Shown here: positions 8,418 to 16,030 of the stretch, piece by piece
Layout of the letters: every line of letters begins with the position of its first letter
Position numbering within the stretch: the stretch's first letter is position 1
Assembly: GCF_014196505.1 (NCBI RefSeq)
Contig: NZ_JACIDW010000012.1
Coordinates: forward strand, 1 to 64,000
Direction of reading: 5' to 3'
DNA from: Rhizobium metallidurans
GTDB taxonomy: Bacteria > Pseudomonadota > Alphaproteobacteria > Rhizobiales > Rhizobiaceae
Length of the DNA stretch: 64,000 bases
The notes under the pieces: generated by a model
The model's database searches: none
Told to the model about the DNA's origin: nothing
Seen by the model: the letters and a program-made list of their open reading frames with translations, nothing else
Position numbers and translations under genes: made by a program

Positions 8418-8864
8418 AAAGAAGGGCACAGGTACGGTCTGCGGGATTGCCATCATATTGAGATTGCCGATCAGCTGCCGCAGTTCCTGCGTGGCGCGCA
8501 GACCGCCAGAGATACCGCCATAGCTGACAATGCCGGCCGCTTTGTAATGCCACTCGACCGAGAGGAACTGCAGAGCGTTCACCAGAGCCGCCGAGGTGAA
8601 ATAATCGTATTCGGGCGTGACGAAGAGAAAGGCGTCGGCCGGACCGATCGCTGCGCTCCAACGCTTCGTGTGCTCGTGCTCGTATTGCTGCAGGCGCGGG
8701 TGCTTCGGTTCGTCGAGGAGCGGCAGATTGAATTCAGCCAGATCCAGCAGGTCGACGTCGAAGGCGCCATGCGAGACCGCTTCGCTGTAGGCCCATTTGG
8801 CAACTGGTACGCCGGCACGGCCGGATCTCGTGCTGCCGATGATCACACTAAGCTTGGTCGTCAT
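8295..8864 (-). CDS. NADPH-dependent FMN reductase family protein
   Basis: A 189-residue flavodoxin-like quinone or FMN reductase. The N-terminus has the phosphate-binding loop LSVIIGSTRSGRAG, followed by the DLLDLAEFNLPLLDEP strand-loop, the flavin-contacting VTPEYDYFTSAALVNAL, and the glycine-rich SYGGISGGLRA. Such enzymes (YieF/AzoR-like) reduce quinones, azo dyes or chromate and limit oxidative stress. The start at 8864 (MTTKLSVIIG) follows AGGAGTTCAGGC; the frame is open further upstream but through a 15-bp duplicated stretch that is not part of the protein. Confidence 0.85.
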   Translation of the reverse strand: MTTKLSVIIGSTRSGRAGVPVAKWAYSEAVSHGAFDVDLLDLAEFNLPLLDEPKHPRLQQYEHEHTKRWSAAIGPADAFLFVTPEYDYFTSAALVNALQFLSVEWHYKAAGIVSYGGISGGLRATQELRQLIGNLNMMAIPQTVPVPFFSKFINEEKIFVPEQPVIDGLKLTVDELAKWSKALKSLRAN

Positions 8865-8888
8865 GCCTGAACTCCTGTTCTTTATCAT

Positions 8889-8924
8889 CTGGTGCTCCCG
8901 CAGCATCCTCTGGTGCTCCCGCAG
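8889..8924. repeat. 15-bp direct repeat upstream of the FMN reductase
   Basis: CTGGTGCTCCCGCAG occurs at 8889-8903 and again at 8910-8924, a 21-bp offset (two helical turns), 25-60 bp upstream of the reductase start. This spacing suits a regulator binding one DNA face, but the regulator is unknown. Confidence 0.4.
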
Positions 8925-9107
8925 CCGTATCCAAGCTAGGGCCGAATTTGTCGGCACAAAAGCCCTGCGGCGGCGTTAGGGCTGAAAAAGGAGTCCGACA
9001 TGACGAACACCAAGCTGACCGTGCATTCGAAGACGCCGGCGGTCTAGAGATCTCCGTTCAATAATCTCGAGGCGGCGTCTACAGGCGGCCGCTCCGAGAA
9101 GTAAACA

Positions 9108-9425
9108 TTAATGAGCGTGGTGCTCGGCGTTCCGCTTGCGGGTGGCCGCAGCCTTCTTTGCAGAGGCGGAGCGATCCGCAGCCGATCGCGAGGCAGCAGC
9201 CTTGCCGCCCTTTTTGCCGCCTTTATGCGCCGCCGGATGGCCAGTGTGCTTGCCCTGGCCGGAGGCGCCGGCTTTCTTGCCGCCGCCGTCGGCCTTGTTG
9301 ACGGTCGCCCAGGCCCGGCGTTCAGCCTCTTTCTCCGAGACGCCACGATCCTCATAGCTTTCGGCGATGTGGTCTGCCTTGCGTTCCTGCTTGTCGGTGT
9401 ATTTCGATTTGTCACCGCGGGGCAT
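9108..9425 (-). CDS. Small basic stress protein, often called plasmid stabilisation protein
   Basis: A 105-residue, highly basic, low-complexity protein. It begins MPRGDKSKYTDKQERKADHI with the conserved YEDRGVSEKEAERRAWATVN block, then becomes lysine/alanine/glycine-rich and ends in a histidine tail. Related rhizobial proteins are annotated as plasmid stabilisation proteins without evidence; general nucleic-acid binding under stress is plausible. A strong EcfG-type promoter lies 35-60 bp upstream, shared divergently with the SDR gene. The start follows AAGGAGAAAGCGTC. Confidence 0.75.
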   Translation of the reverse strand: MPRGDKSKYTDKQERKADHIAESYEDRGVSEKEAERRAWATVNKADGGGKKAGASGQGKHTGHPAAHKGGKKGGKAAASRSAADRSASAKKAAATRKRNAEHHAH

Positions 9426-9458
9426 GACGCTTTCTCCTTGGTTTGATCATCAAAAACG

Positions 9459-9483
9459 AACGAACGCTCTTATTGTTAGTTCC
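9459..9483 (-). promoter_or_regulatory. EcfG promoter of the basic stress protein gene
   Basis: On the - strand GGAAC (9479-9483), 16 bases and CGTT (9459-9462) form a consensus general stress promoter, correctly placed for the gene starting at 9425. Confidence 0.7.
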
Positions 9484-9500
9484 ACCGTGGCGAGATCGCA

Positions 9501-9525
9501 GGAACAAACATCCGGAAGCCGCGTT
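9501..9525 (+). promoter_or_regulatory. EcfG promoter of the SDR gene
   Basis: GGAAC at 9501-9505, a 16-base spacer and CGTT at 9522-9525 form a second consensus box, 18 bp from the divergent one, placed for the SDR gene starting at 9571. Confidence 0.7.
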
Positions 9526-9570
9526 CGCGAATTGGCACTGTCCAATCCATCCCAAACAAAATTCGGTGTT

Positions 9571-10467
9571 ATGATGAGCGAACAAGACTCCTTGAAAGAC
9601 CCCCGCAAACTTTATCCAGCACCGCCGTTCCCCGACCAGCCGCAACCGGCTCCCGGCCTGGCGCGGAAGATGGACCCGACCCCTGACCATGGCGAGAAGA
9701 GCTATCGAGGTTCCGGCAAGCTCGCCGGCCGCAAGGCCCTGGTCACAGGGGGCGATTCCGGTATTGGTCGTGCTGCCGCGATCGCCTTTGCCCGCGAAGG
9801 TTCTGATGTCGCGATCGCCTATCTCCCGGATGAGGAAGCCGACGCCAAAGAGGTGATCGACCTGATCGAGGCGGAGGGTCGCAAGGCGATTGCCCTGCCG
9901 GGCGACATCAAGGAGGAGGCGTGGTGCCGGGAACTGGTCAAGAAGACCGTGTCCGGTCTCGGCGGTCTCGACATTCTGGTCATCAATGCCGGCCGGCAGC
10001 AGTACCATGAGAAGATCGAGGAGCTGTCGACCGACGACTTCGACAAGACCATGAAGACTAACCTCTATGCGCTGCATTGGATTGCCCAGGCAGCAGTTCC
10101 CCATATGCCAGCAGGCTCGGCTGTGATCACCACCGCGTCGATCCAGGCCTATCAGCCGTCGCCGATCCTGCTCGACTATGCCACCACCAAGGCCGGTATC
10201 GTCGCCTACACCAAGGCGCTCGCCAAGCAGTTGATCGAGCGCGGCATCCGGGCGAATGTCGTGGCGCCTGGCCCGGTCTGGACAGTGTTGCAGCCGAGCG
10301 GTGGCCAGCCGGACGAGAAGGTGAAGAACTTTGGCAAGGACAGCGACTTCGGACGTCCCGGGCAGCCTGTCGAACTGGCCCCGGTGTTCGTTCTTCTGGC
10401 CTCGCAGGAGGCAAGTTTCATCAATGGCGAGGTCTACGGCGTCACAGGCGGCAAGGGCGTCGCATAA
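9571..10467 (+). CDS. Short-chain dehydrogenase/reductase (YghA-like)
   Basis: A 298-residue NAD(P)-dependent SDR with the long N-terminal extension typical of YghA-like stress SDRs (LYPAPPFPDQPQPAPG, then KMDPTPDHGEKSYRGSGKL). The Rossmann motif is VTGGDSGIGRAAAIAFAREG, NAG is in LVINAGRQQ, and the catalytic Ser, Tyr and Lys are in TTASIQAY and YATTKAG. The physiological substrate is unknown. Two ATGs (9571, 9574) are adjacent. It is led by its own EcfG-type box, consistent with osmotic or general stress induction, and its stop abuts the convergent histidine kinase gene. Confidence 0.9.
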   Translation: MMSEQDSLKDPRKLYPAPPFPDQPQPAPGLARKMDPTPDHGEKSYRGSGKLAGRKALVTGGDSGIGRAAAIAFAREGSDVAIAYLPDEEADAKEVIDLIEAEGRKAIALPGDIKEEAWCRELVKKTVSGLGGLDILVINAGRQQYHEKIEELSTDDFDKTMKTNLYALHWIAQAAVPHMPAGSAVITTASIQAYQPSPILLDYATTKAGIVAYTKALAKQLIERGIRANVVAPGPVWTVLQPSGGQPDEKVKNFGKDSDFGRPGQPVELAPVFVLLASQEASFINGEVYGVTGGKGVA

Positions 10468-11562
10468 TCAACCCGCGGATTGAACATCTCTCTCGCCGAT
10501 CTTGCTCATGCGCGTGCGAAGTTCGTAGCGGATGCCAGCCGGATCGGCGGTTAACTTGGCCTCGCCCGCGAAGTCCTGCGGCAATACAGCCTCGATAATG
10601 CGAGAGCCAAAGCCCCTGCGGGTCGGGGCGACCACCGGCGGTCCACCGGACTCGATCCATGTCAGCCGGAACTCATCCTCGGAACTTGGCCGGCCGACAC
10701 GCCAGTCGACCCGCACCACGCCGGAGGCGTTGGACAATGCGCCGTACTTGACGGCGTTGGTCGAGAGCTCATGTAGAGCCAGACTCAAGGTCAGAGCCTG
10801 TTTCGACGACAGCATCACCGGAGGACCGCTTATGTGGAAGCGTTCTTCGGATAGCTTGAAGGGCGCGGTCGTCCCCTGCACCACATCGGTGATGTTGGCT
10901 TCGGCGGTACTTGCGCGCGTCAGCAGGGACTGTGCCTGCGCCATGGCCTGTATCCGCTCTTGAAGCGCCGAGCGCGCCTCCGAGTCGGACTCTGTCGCTC
11001 GAAGGGTCTGGCTGACGATGGCGGAGATGACCGCCAGAGTATTCTTGATCCGATGCTCCAGCTCAGCATTCAGCAGGCTGGCCTGGCGACGTGCTTCGAC
11101 CGTCCCGGTGGTCTCTATCACAGTGTCCATGAATCCCCTGATAAAGCCGCCTTCGTCGCGGATCGGACTGTAGCAGAAGGTGAAATAGGCTTGTTCCGGA
11201 TAGCCGTGGCGATCGACCACGAGCGGAAAGTCTTCAATGAACGTCGCCTCGCCGGCACGGGCGCGGGCTGCGATCGGCCCGATCTCTTCCCACGCTTCAC
11301 TCCAGACGTCGCTGAATGGTCGTCCGAGAGCCGGCGGTTTGTCGCCGAGGATCGGCAGGAATGCATCGTTATGGATCGTGATCAGCTCCGGTCCCCAAAC
11401 GATACACTTCGGGAATGTCGAATTGAGCATCATGCCGACTGCGATTTTAAGCGAGGGCGGCCAAGTCTCGAGAGGACCGAGCACGCTGGCGTGCCAATCG
11501 TAGGCGCGGACCGATTTTGCCATTTCGCCGCCGCCATCAAGGAAATGCACTGAACCAGCCAA
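10468..11562 (-). CDS. HWE-family sensor histidine kinase
   Basis: A 364-residue cytosolic sensor with an N-terminal PAS-like domain (roughly residues 20-160; DWHASVLGPLETWPPSLK, later GFIRGFMDTVIETT) and a C-terminal HWE kinase core: H-box LEHRIKNTLAVISAIV, N-box ALHELSTNAVKYGALS, the signature LTWIESGGPP, and GFGSRIIEAVLP. There are no membrane segments. The start is a TTG at 11562, chosen because GGAGGAG lies seven bases upstream; downstream ATGs lack one. It is divergent from a single-domain response regulator, its probable partner. HWE kinases often feed the alphaproteobacterial general stress pathway. Confidence 0.88.
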   Translation of the reverse strand: MAGSVHFLDGGGEMAKSVRAYDWHASVLGPLETWPPSLKIAVGMMLNSTFPKCIVWGPELITIHNDAFLPILGDKPPALGRPFSDVWSEAWEEIGPIAARARAGEATFIEDFPLVVDRHGYPEQAYFTFCYSPIRDEGGFIRGFMDTVIETTGTVEARRQASLLNAELEHRIKNTLAVISAIVSQTLRATESDSEARSALQERIQAMAQAQSLLTRASTAEANITDVVQGTTAPFKLSEERFHISGPPVMLSSKQALTLSLALHELSTNAVKYGALSNASGVVRVDWRVGRPSSEDEFRLTWIESGGPPVVAPTRRGFGSRIIEAVLPQDFAGEAKLTADPAGIRYELRTRMSKIGERDVQSAG

Positions 11563-11670
11563 TCGAACACTCCTCCGGACTGACCGCGATACTGTCCGGC
11601 CTGCCGACAGGGAATCCGTCAGTTGTGTTGTCCCACACCCGCTCCCCAATGTCTGACAGCTTCGCTGAAC

Positions 11671-11694
11671 GCTCCTAAGATAGGCTTTAGGAGC
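11671..11694. promoter_or_regulatory. Inverted repeat in the kinase/regulator divergent promoter
   Basis: GCTCCTAA at 11671-11678 and its exact complement at 11687-11694 flank 8 bases, between the divergent histidine kinase and response regulator genes. It could be an operator or a hairpin in the leader of either. The rest of the 283-bp gap shows no EcfG or LexA box. Confidence 0.4.
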
Positions 11695-11845
11695 ATCAAT
11701 GCAATTGCTGGCGACCGATCAACGGGCCGCGGTTTTCCAAGTCGTTTCCAAATGAATAAAGTCCGCAAAATCAACGGCGTCGTGGATCAATGAACCTCCT
11801 CCAGAGTTTTGGTGACAAGACTGTATCTGTTTGGTGAGGAGTTTC

Positions 11846-12220
11846 ATGCCTGCCGCCCCCAGCGTGCTCGTGGTCGAGGATGAAGCATTGCTCCGGTTGG
11901 ACATCGTCGATTCTCTCGAGGAGGATGGTTTCCGTGTGCTGGGCACCGGCGATTCAGACGAGGCCATCGCGATGCTGGAGTCCCATCAACCGATCGATCT
12001 GATGTTCACCGATGTGGAAATGCCGGGACAGCTGGATGGTCTTGCGCTCGCCAAGCTGGTAGCAGCCCGATGGCCGACGACGCGCATCATCGTCACTTCC
12101 GGCCGGCGCGTCGTAGAGATCACCGACATTCCCGACGGCACGGTCTTCTTTTCGAAGCCTTATGTGCATGAAGAGGTCATCAAAGAGATGCGGGAGATGC
12201 TGGCTTTGCCCGGATCATAG
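11846..12220 (+). CDS. Single-domain response regulator
   Basis: A 124-residue receiver domain with no output domain. The acidic pocket is VVEDEALL (D/E near residues 11-12), the phospho-acceptor is Asp56 in MFTDVEMPG, followed by the conserved Thr/Ser in IIVTSGRR and Lys in FFSKPY. The ATG at 11846 follows GAGGAGTTTC. Its position divergent from an HWE kinase suggests a two-component pair in which it acts by protein contact or phosphate relay, as do the CheY-like regulators attached to general stress signalling in this class. Confidence 0.9.
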   Translation: MPAAPSVLVVEDEALLRLDIVDSLEEDGFRVLGTGDSDEAIAMLESHQPIDLMFTDVEMPGQLDGLALAKLVAARWPTTRIIVTSGRRVVEITDIPDGTVFFSKPYVHEEVIKEMREMLALPGS

Positions 12221-12223
12221 CCG

Positions 12224-12373
12224 TCAGGCGTCGATATCGAAGTTCTCCCGAAGGGGCCAGCCGTCAGAGAAGCAACGTTTCTCTGCGTCTTCATTCTTCC
12301 ATGTTGCCTTACGGAAGAAGGCGGTACCGTCGGGAAGCCAACTCGCTGGCAGATCGACAAGGGTAAGTCTCAT
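12224..12373 (-). CDS. Small protein of 49 residues
   Basis: The frame reads MRLTLVDLPASWLPDG, then TAFFRKATWKNEDAEKRC and SDGWPLRENFDIDA. The rich aromatic and charged content and normal codon use look like a real small protein. The ribosome site is weak (TGAGG close to the ATG). It converges on the response regulator, four bases past its stop. No family is recognised. Confidence 0.45.
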   Translation of the reverse strand: MRLTLVDLPASWLPDGTAFFRKATWKNEDAEKRCFSDGWPLRENFDIDA

Positions 12374-12451
12374 AGCCTCAGTGCCGGCCGATCACTGGTC
12401 AACAGCTGGCGCGACCGGAAGTGCCGCGCCAGCTTGTTGCTATTTTGTCGA

Positions 12452-12655
12452 TCACCAGGTCTGGCGACCATACCAGTCGTCGACGTCCGTCTTGACGCGA
12501 TCCTTCTCGACGCCGTAACGTTCCTGGATCTTGCCTTCGAGCTGATCGCGCTTGCCGGCGATCTGGTCGAGATCGTCGTCGGTGAGCTTGCCCCACTGCT
12601 CCTTGATCTTGCCCTTGACCTGCTTCCAGTTTCCTTCGACGCGATTCCAGTCCAT
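12452..12655 (-). CDS. CsbD-family stress protein
   Basis: A 67-residue CsbD-like protein: MDWNRVEGNWKQVKGKIKEQ, WGKLTDDDLDQIAGKRDQLE, then QERYGVEKDRVKTDVDDW. CsbD proteins are small, hydrophilic, abundant under general or osmotic stress and of unknown mechanism. The start at 12655 is fixed by TACGGAGGAAATCAT; the longer frame upstream is not part of the family. A near-consensus EcfG box (TGAAC-N17-CGTT) lies 30-55 bp upstream. Confidence 0.9.
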   Translation of the reverse strand: MDWNRVEGNWKQVKGKIKEQWGKLTDDDLDQIAGKRDQLEGKIQERYGVEKDRVKTDVDDWYGRQTW

Positions 12656-12684
12656 ATGATTTCCTCCGTAAGAACTGGACGGAT

Positions 12685-12710
12685 AACGCTCTGCCGGTGC
12701 AGTTTGTTCA
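12685..12710 (-). promoter_or_regulatory. Near-consensus EcfG promoter of the csbD-like gene
   Basis: On the - strand TGAAC (12706-12710), a 17-base spacer and CGTT (12685-12688) differ from consensus by one base. Position relative to the CsbD start is right for a stress promoter. Confidence 0.45.
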
Positions 12711-12803
12711 AGAATCGCCACAACGAGCGCGGCGCGACGGATGCGTTCGATGGCTCGTTCGCGGGTAACCGTCGTTTGAATCCTGAGAGGGGAAGGGTAT
12801 CGA

Positions 12804-13085
12804 ATGCCGACCGGCAAAGTAAAATGGTTCAGCGTCAGCAAGGGTTATGGCTTCATCAAGCCCGACGATGGAAGCCCCGATATCTTCCTTCATCTCTCGA
12901 AAGTGCAGGAGGCGAAACTCCCCACCCTGGAAGCCGGCACCACGCTTCAATATTCGATCGGCTCCCGGAATGGAAAAGCCTTCGCGGAGGGCCTGTCGAT
13001 CGTTGCGAAACCAGCGACGTCTGATCGATCGGGATCCGATTTCGAGACGGAGTTCGAGAAGGAATGGGGTCTGCGGCGGCGATAG
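12804..13085 (+). CDS. Cold-shock domain protein
   Basis: A 93-residue single-stranded nucleic-acid-binding protein. The cold-shock domain fills residues 1-67 with RNP1 as KGYGFIKPDD and RNP2 as DIFLHLSKV, then a short basic/acidic tail (ETEFEKEWGLRRR). The start MPTGKVKWFSV follows GAGAGGGGAAGGGTATCGA. It is divergent from the csbD-like gene. No cold-box leader could be identified with confidence; expression may respond to general stress instead. Confidence 0.92.
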   Translation: MPTGKVKWFSVSKGYGFIKPDDGSPDIFLHLSKVQEAKLPTLEAGTTLQYSIGSRNGKAFAEGLSIVAKPATSDRSGSDFETEFEKEWGLRRR

Positions 13086-13091
13086 GACGAC

Positions 13092-13391
13092 CTATTGCGT
13101 CAACTGCGCTCTTGCCGCTCTGCCGGCGGGGGTCAACTGAAGAACGGGACGGTCGTCTAGGACGTTTTCGACGACGAGATCCATCTGTAAAAGGCCCCTG
13201 ACGAGCTTTTCCGAAAGGCGCCTGTCGCCGATGACCCATCCGAGCGTCACCTTTCGTTGCCGCCGAAAAAAGACGATTGCGCTCAGCGCCTCCTGCTGTG
13301 CCTGCGTCAGCGTCTTCGGGAGATCCAGCGCTCGCGCGTCGTCGGGAGGTTCCACGGGTCTGTGGGCTGCCTGGCTTCTGATCATGAGCAT
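13092..13391 (-). CDS. Hypothetical protein
   Basis: A 99-residue protein with a recognisable folded core, LTQAQQEALSAIVFFRRQRK, then LGWVIGDRRLSEKLVRGLLQ and a strand-rich end LDDRPVLQLTPAGRAA. The pattern (helices, then beta hairpin ending in LTPAGR) resembles a winged-helix domain of the MarR/transcription type, but I cannot name a family. It is the last of three small - strand genes spaced 3-24 bp apart, probably an operon. Confidence 0.6.
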   Translation of the reverse strand: MLMIRSQAAHRPVEPPDDARALDLPKTLTQAQQEALSAIVFFRRQRKVTLGWVIGDRRLSEKLVRGLLQMDLVVENVLDDRPVLQLTPAGRAARAQLTQ

Positions 13392-13394
13392 CCC

Positions 13395-13598
13395 CTATTC
13401 TTCGATTTCCTCGACCTTGTCGTCCTGGGGATCCGGATCGCGGTCATAGGCGACTTGCAGCTTTGCAAGGACGTCCTGCAGCGTTTCGATCACGGTCACC
13501 GTGCCATGCCCCTGGCTCGCGAACTGATCGATAATGTCGGCGATGAGATCATCCAGCTGTTGAAAGAGACGCTCTGTACTGACTGGTCCTTCGGCCAT
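13395..13598 (-). CDS. Small acidic hypothetical protein
   Basis: A 67-residue, very acidic helical protein: MAEGPVSTERLFQQLDDLIA, then IIDQFASQGHGTVTVIETLQ, ending QDDKVEEIEE. Start preceded by GGAAGGAACGGATC. It lies 3 bp upstream of the next small gene and 24 bp after the previous one. No family is recognised. Confidence 0.6.
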   Translation of the reverse strand: MAEGPVSTERLFQQLDDLIADIIDQFASQGHGTVTVIETLQDVLAKLQVAYDRDPDPQDDKVEEIEE

Positions 13599-13622
13599 GA
13601 TCCGTTCCTTCCTACCACCGGA

Positions 13623-13871
13623 TCATATGGTGGTATGGCGACGTTGTTGCCAGTCCTTGTAGGGTGCCAGAAGCTGACCGGGAAATCGATCCTCGATGGC
13701 TGTCTCCACGAGCGCGATCTTGGCGAAAACGTCACTGTCATCACGCTTTGCCGGCGGAACCGCCGCGCTCGCGCGTTCGAGCTCGTCCATCGTTCCGAAC
13801 AGCTCGTCTTCCGTCATCGCTGCAAGGCGATCCGTGAATTCTCGGACATCAAAATCTCGGTCATCTGCCAT
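13623..13871 (-). CDS. Small hypothetical protein
   Basis: An 82-residue acidic, helical protein starting MADDRDFDVREFTDRLAAMT. Its start has AGGAGGAAAAGCCCG upstream, a strong site. It heads the three-gene set of small - strand proteins that follows xthA. No family is recognised. Confidence 0.6.
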   Translation of the reverse strand: MADDRDFDVREFTDRLAAMTEDELFGTMDELERASAAVPPAKRDDSDVFAKIALVETAIEDRFPGQLLAPYKDWQQRRHTTI

Positions 13872-13935
13872 CGGGCTTTTCCTCCTCGCCGCTTGATGCT
13901 CGTTCGCCTGGTCTCATTCCCGAACAGGAAATGAC

Positions 13936-14712
13936 CTACTGATCATCCAGTTCAATCCACACCGGCGCGTGATCGCTGGTGTGCTCCCAGGCGCGTGCGA
14001 ACTTGTCGACGCCGCAGCTTTGCAGCCGTTCGCGTAGCGACGGGCTGAGCAGAAAGTGGTCGATGCGCAGCCCTGCGTCCCTTGCGAAGGCGTTGCGGAG
14101 ATATTTCCAGAATGTGTAGATCCGTTCCTCCGGATGCAGCAACCGGATGGCATCTGTCCAGCCCAGGGCGATCAGCTCGGCATAGGCGGCCCGAACCTCC
14201 GGCCGGAAGAGCGCGTCGTCGCGCCAGCGTTCGGGCGCATAGACGTCGAGATCCGTCGGCATGACGTTGAAATCGCCAACGAGCGCCACCGGCACGTCCA
14301 GCTCGAACAACTCGGCGGCATAGGCATGCAGACGCTCGAACCAGCGGAGCTTGTAGTCGAATTTGGGGCCGGGCGCTGGATTGCCATTTGGCAGGTAGAG
14401 GCAGCCGACAACGATCCCGTCAATGGCCGCTTCGATGTAGCGGCTGTGACCGTCGTCCGGATCGCCGCGAAGGCCGCGCCGCGTTTCGCGGGGCTCCTGA
14501 TCGCGCGCGAGGATGGCAACGCCATTCCAGGCTTTTTGACCGTGCCAGATCGCACCATACCCGGCGCGCTCGATCTCGCGGCGCGGGAATTTCTCATCTG
14601 GCGCCTTGAGCTCTTGGAGGCAGACGACGTCCGGCTGTGCCTCGTCGAGCCATCGCAGCAGCAGCTCGAGCCGGCCATTGATGCCGTTGACGTTGTAGGT
14701 AGCGAGCTTCAC
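13936..14712 (-). CDS. xthA: Exodeoxyribonuclease III
   Basis: A 258-residue Mg-dependent AP endonuclease / 3'-5' exonuclease of the exonuclease-endonuclease-phosphatase fold, acting in base-excision repair. Motifs are in order: TYNVNGINGR, CLQELKA with the metal Glu, SRYIEAAIDG, YLPNGNPAPGPKFDYKLRW, the catalytic VGDFNVMPTDLDVY, the Trp-rich IYTFWKYLRN, LRIDHFLLSP, and the C-terminal TSDHAPVWIEL with the catalytic Asp-His. Length is normal. It shares a transcript direction with a 58-residue gene 12 bp upstream. Confidence 0.95.
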   Translation of the reverse strand: MKLATYNVNGINGRLELLLRWLDEAQPDVVCLQELKAPDEKFPRREIERAGYGAIWHGQKAWNGVAILARDQEPRETRRGLRGDPDDGHSRYIEAAIDGIVVGCLYLPNGNPAPGPKFDYKLRWFERLHAYAAELFELDVPVALVGDFNVMPTDLDVYAPERWRDDALFRPEVRAAYAELIALGWTDAIRLLHPEERIYTFWKYLRNAFARDAGLRIDHFLLSPSLRERLQSCGVDKFARAWEHTSDHAPVWIELDDQ

Positions 14713-14724
14713 CGGAAGTTCCCG

Positions 14725-14901
14725 TCAGTGTTTGCGATCGCCCTTGTCGCCCTGACCGGGCTTGGCGTCATTCTTGGCATCGTGGCGGGCATCGGCTGAC
14801 AGCGAACGGGAGACGTCGACCCTCTCCTTGAATTTGCCGTCCTTGTCGCGGCGGACGTAACGCTTGTCGGGACCGGTATCGATTAGCTCGCGTTTGCTCA
14901 T
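14725..14901 (-). CDS. Small basic protein of 58 residues
   Basis: The frame reads MSKRELIDTGPDKRYVRR, then DKDGKFKERVDVSRSLSADA and ends KGDRKH. It has a good AGGAG site, a highly charged composition and sits 12 bp upstream of xthA, so the two are probably co-transcribed. Similar short proteins starting MSKRELIDTG are frequent in rhizobial genomes; function is unknown. Confidence 0.65.
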   Translation of the reverse strand: MSKRELIDTGPDKRYVRRDKDGKFKERVDVSRSLSADARHDAKNDAKPGQGDKGDRKH

Positions 14902-15100
14902 GGCAGGACTCCTTTATGGTTGCTGAACAAGAAAACGCGCGTGTCGGGCAAAAGATGCATGGGAATCAGGACTCTACGGAGGACCCGCAAATCGGGCGGT
15001 CCAACTGGCTCTAAGTCCTTGAAAATTGATTCGTTTCGACTCGGAACAATTACATTCCGATTCGCTTGAATCGCATTGGTTGTGTCAGGAGTGCTGCGTC

Positions 15101-16018
15101 ATGGTCGCCCCGCGTGCGAATTGGAAAGGCTTCATCGAGTTCGGAGAGGTGTCCTGTCCGGTGGCTCTTTACACCGCCGCCTCGTCGTCGGAGCGGATCG
15201 CCTTCAACACGCTGAACCGTAAGACCGGAAACCGCGTGAAGCGTGAGTTCGTCGACAGCGAGACTGGCGAGCCGGTCGAACGTGACGACCAGGTCAAGGG
15301 CTATGAGATCGAGAACGGCCAGTACATCATCCTTGAGCCGGACGAGGTGGCGGCCGCAGTCCCCGACAGCGACAAGACACTGAAGATCGATGCCTTCATT
15401 CCCTGCAACGAGATCGACGACGTCTATTTCGACAAGCCGTATTACCTGGCGCCCGACAAGATGGGCACCGAGGCCTTCGTGCTGTTGCGCGACGGGATGA
15501 AGACGGCGAAGGTCGCCGCCATTGCCCGCACCGTGCTTTTCCGCCGTGTTCGCACCGTTCTCATTAGGCCGCACGGCAAGGGACTGATCGCCACGACGCT
15601 CAACTTCGATTACGAGGTTCGCTCCTCGGAAGATGCCTTCGAGGAACTGCCGGATCTGAAGATCGAGGGCGAGATGCTGGAGCTCGCAGAGCACATCATC
15701 GGCACCAAGAAAGGAAGCTTCGATGCCAGCAGCTTTGACGATCGTTACGAAGCCGCCGTCGCCGAGCTGGTGAAGGCCAAGATCGAGGGCAGGGCGCTTC
15801 CGAAGAAGAAGGTGCCGCCGGCGTCGAAACCAAGCGATCTTCTCCAAGCACTCAGAGAGAGCGCCGGCATGGGTGGGAAGAAGGCGGAGCCGAAGCGGAC
15901 GGCTGCCAATGCCAACAAGAGTACGTCTCGCCAGAAGGCCGCGAAGCCCGCAGCTGCCAAGACAAAGTCCGCGGCGTCATCCAAGTCTGCCGGGTCCGTG
16001 GCCCGCCGCGCCGGTTGA
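15101..16018 (+). CDS. ku: Ku protein, first copy
   Basis: A 305-residue bacterial Ku, the ring-shaped homodimer that holds double-strand break ends for ligation in non-homologous end joining. The core covers residues 1-250: RANWKGFIEFGEVSCPVALY, NTLNRKTGNRVKREFVD, then YYLAPDKMGTEAFVLLRDGM. The C-terminal 60 residues are lysine/alanine-rich, a DNA-binding tail. The start ATG at 15101 is chosen because AGGAGTGCTGCGTC precedes it and because homology begins there. A second ku follows after 12 bp. Confidence 0.95.
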   Translation: MVAPRANWKGFIEFGEVSCPVALYTAASSSERIAFNTLNRKTGNRVKREFVDSETGEPVERDDQVKGYEIENGQYIILEPDEVAAAVPDSDKTLKIDAFIPCNEIDDVYFDKPYYLAPDKMGTEAFVLLRDGMKTAKVAAIARTVLFRRVRTVLIRPHGKGLIATTLNFDYEVRSSEDAFEELPDLKIEGEMLELAEHIIGTKKGSFDASSFDDRYEAAVAELVKAKIEGRALPKKKVPPASKPSDLLQALRESAGMGGKKAEPKRTAANANKSTSRQKAAKPAAAKTKSAASSKSAGSVARRAG

Positions 16019-16030
16019 TCGAAGGAAACC

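Noticed and set aside
15044..15066. GGAAC upstream of the first ku gene as an EcfG box
   Set aside because: The -10 part reads GCTT at the needed spacing, two mismatches from CGTT.
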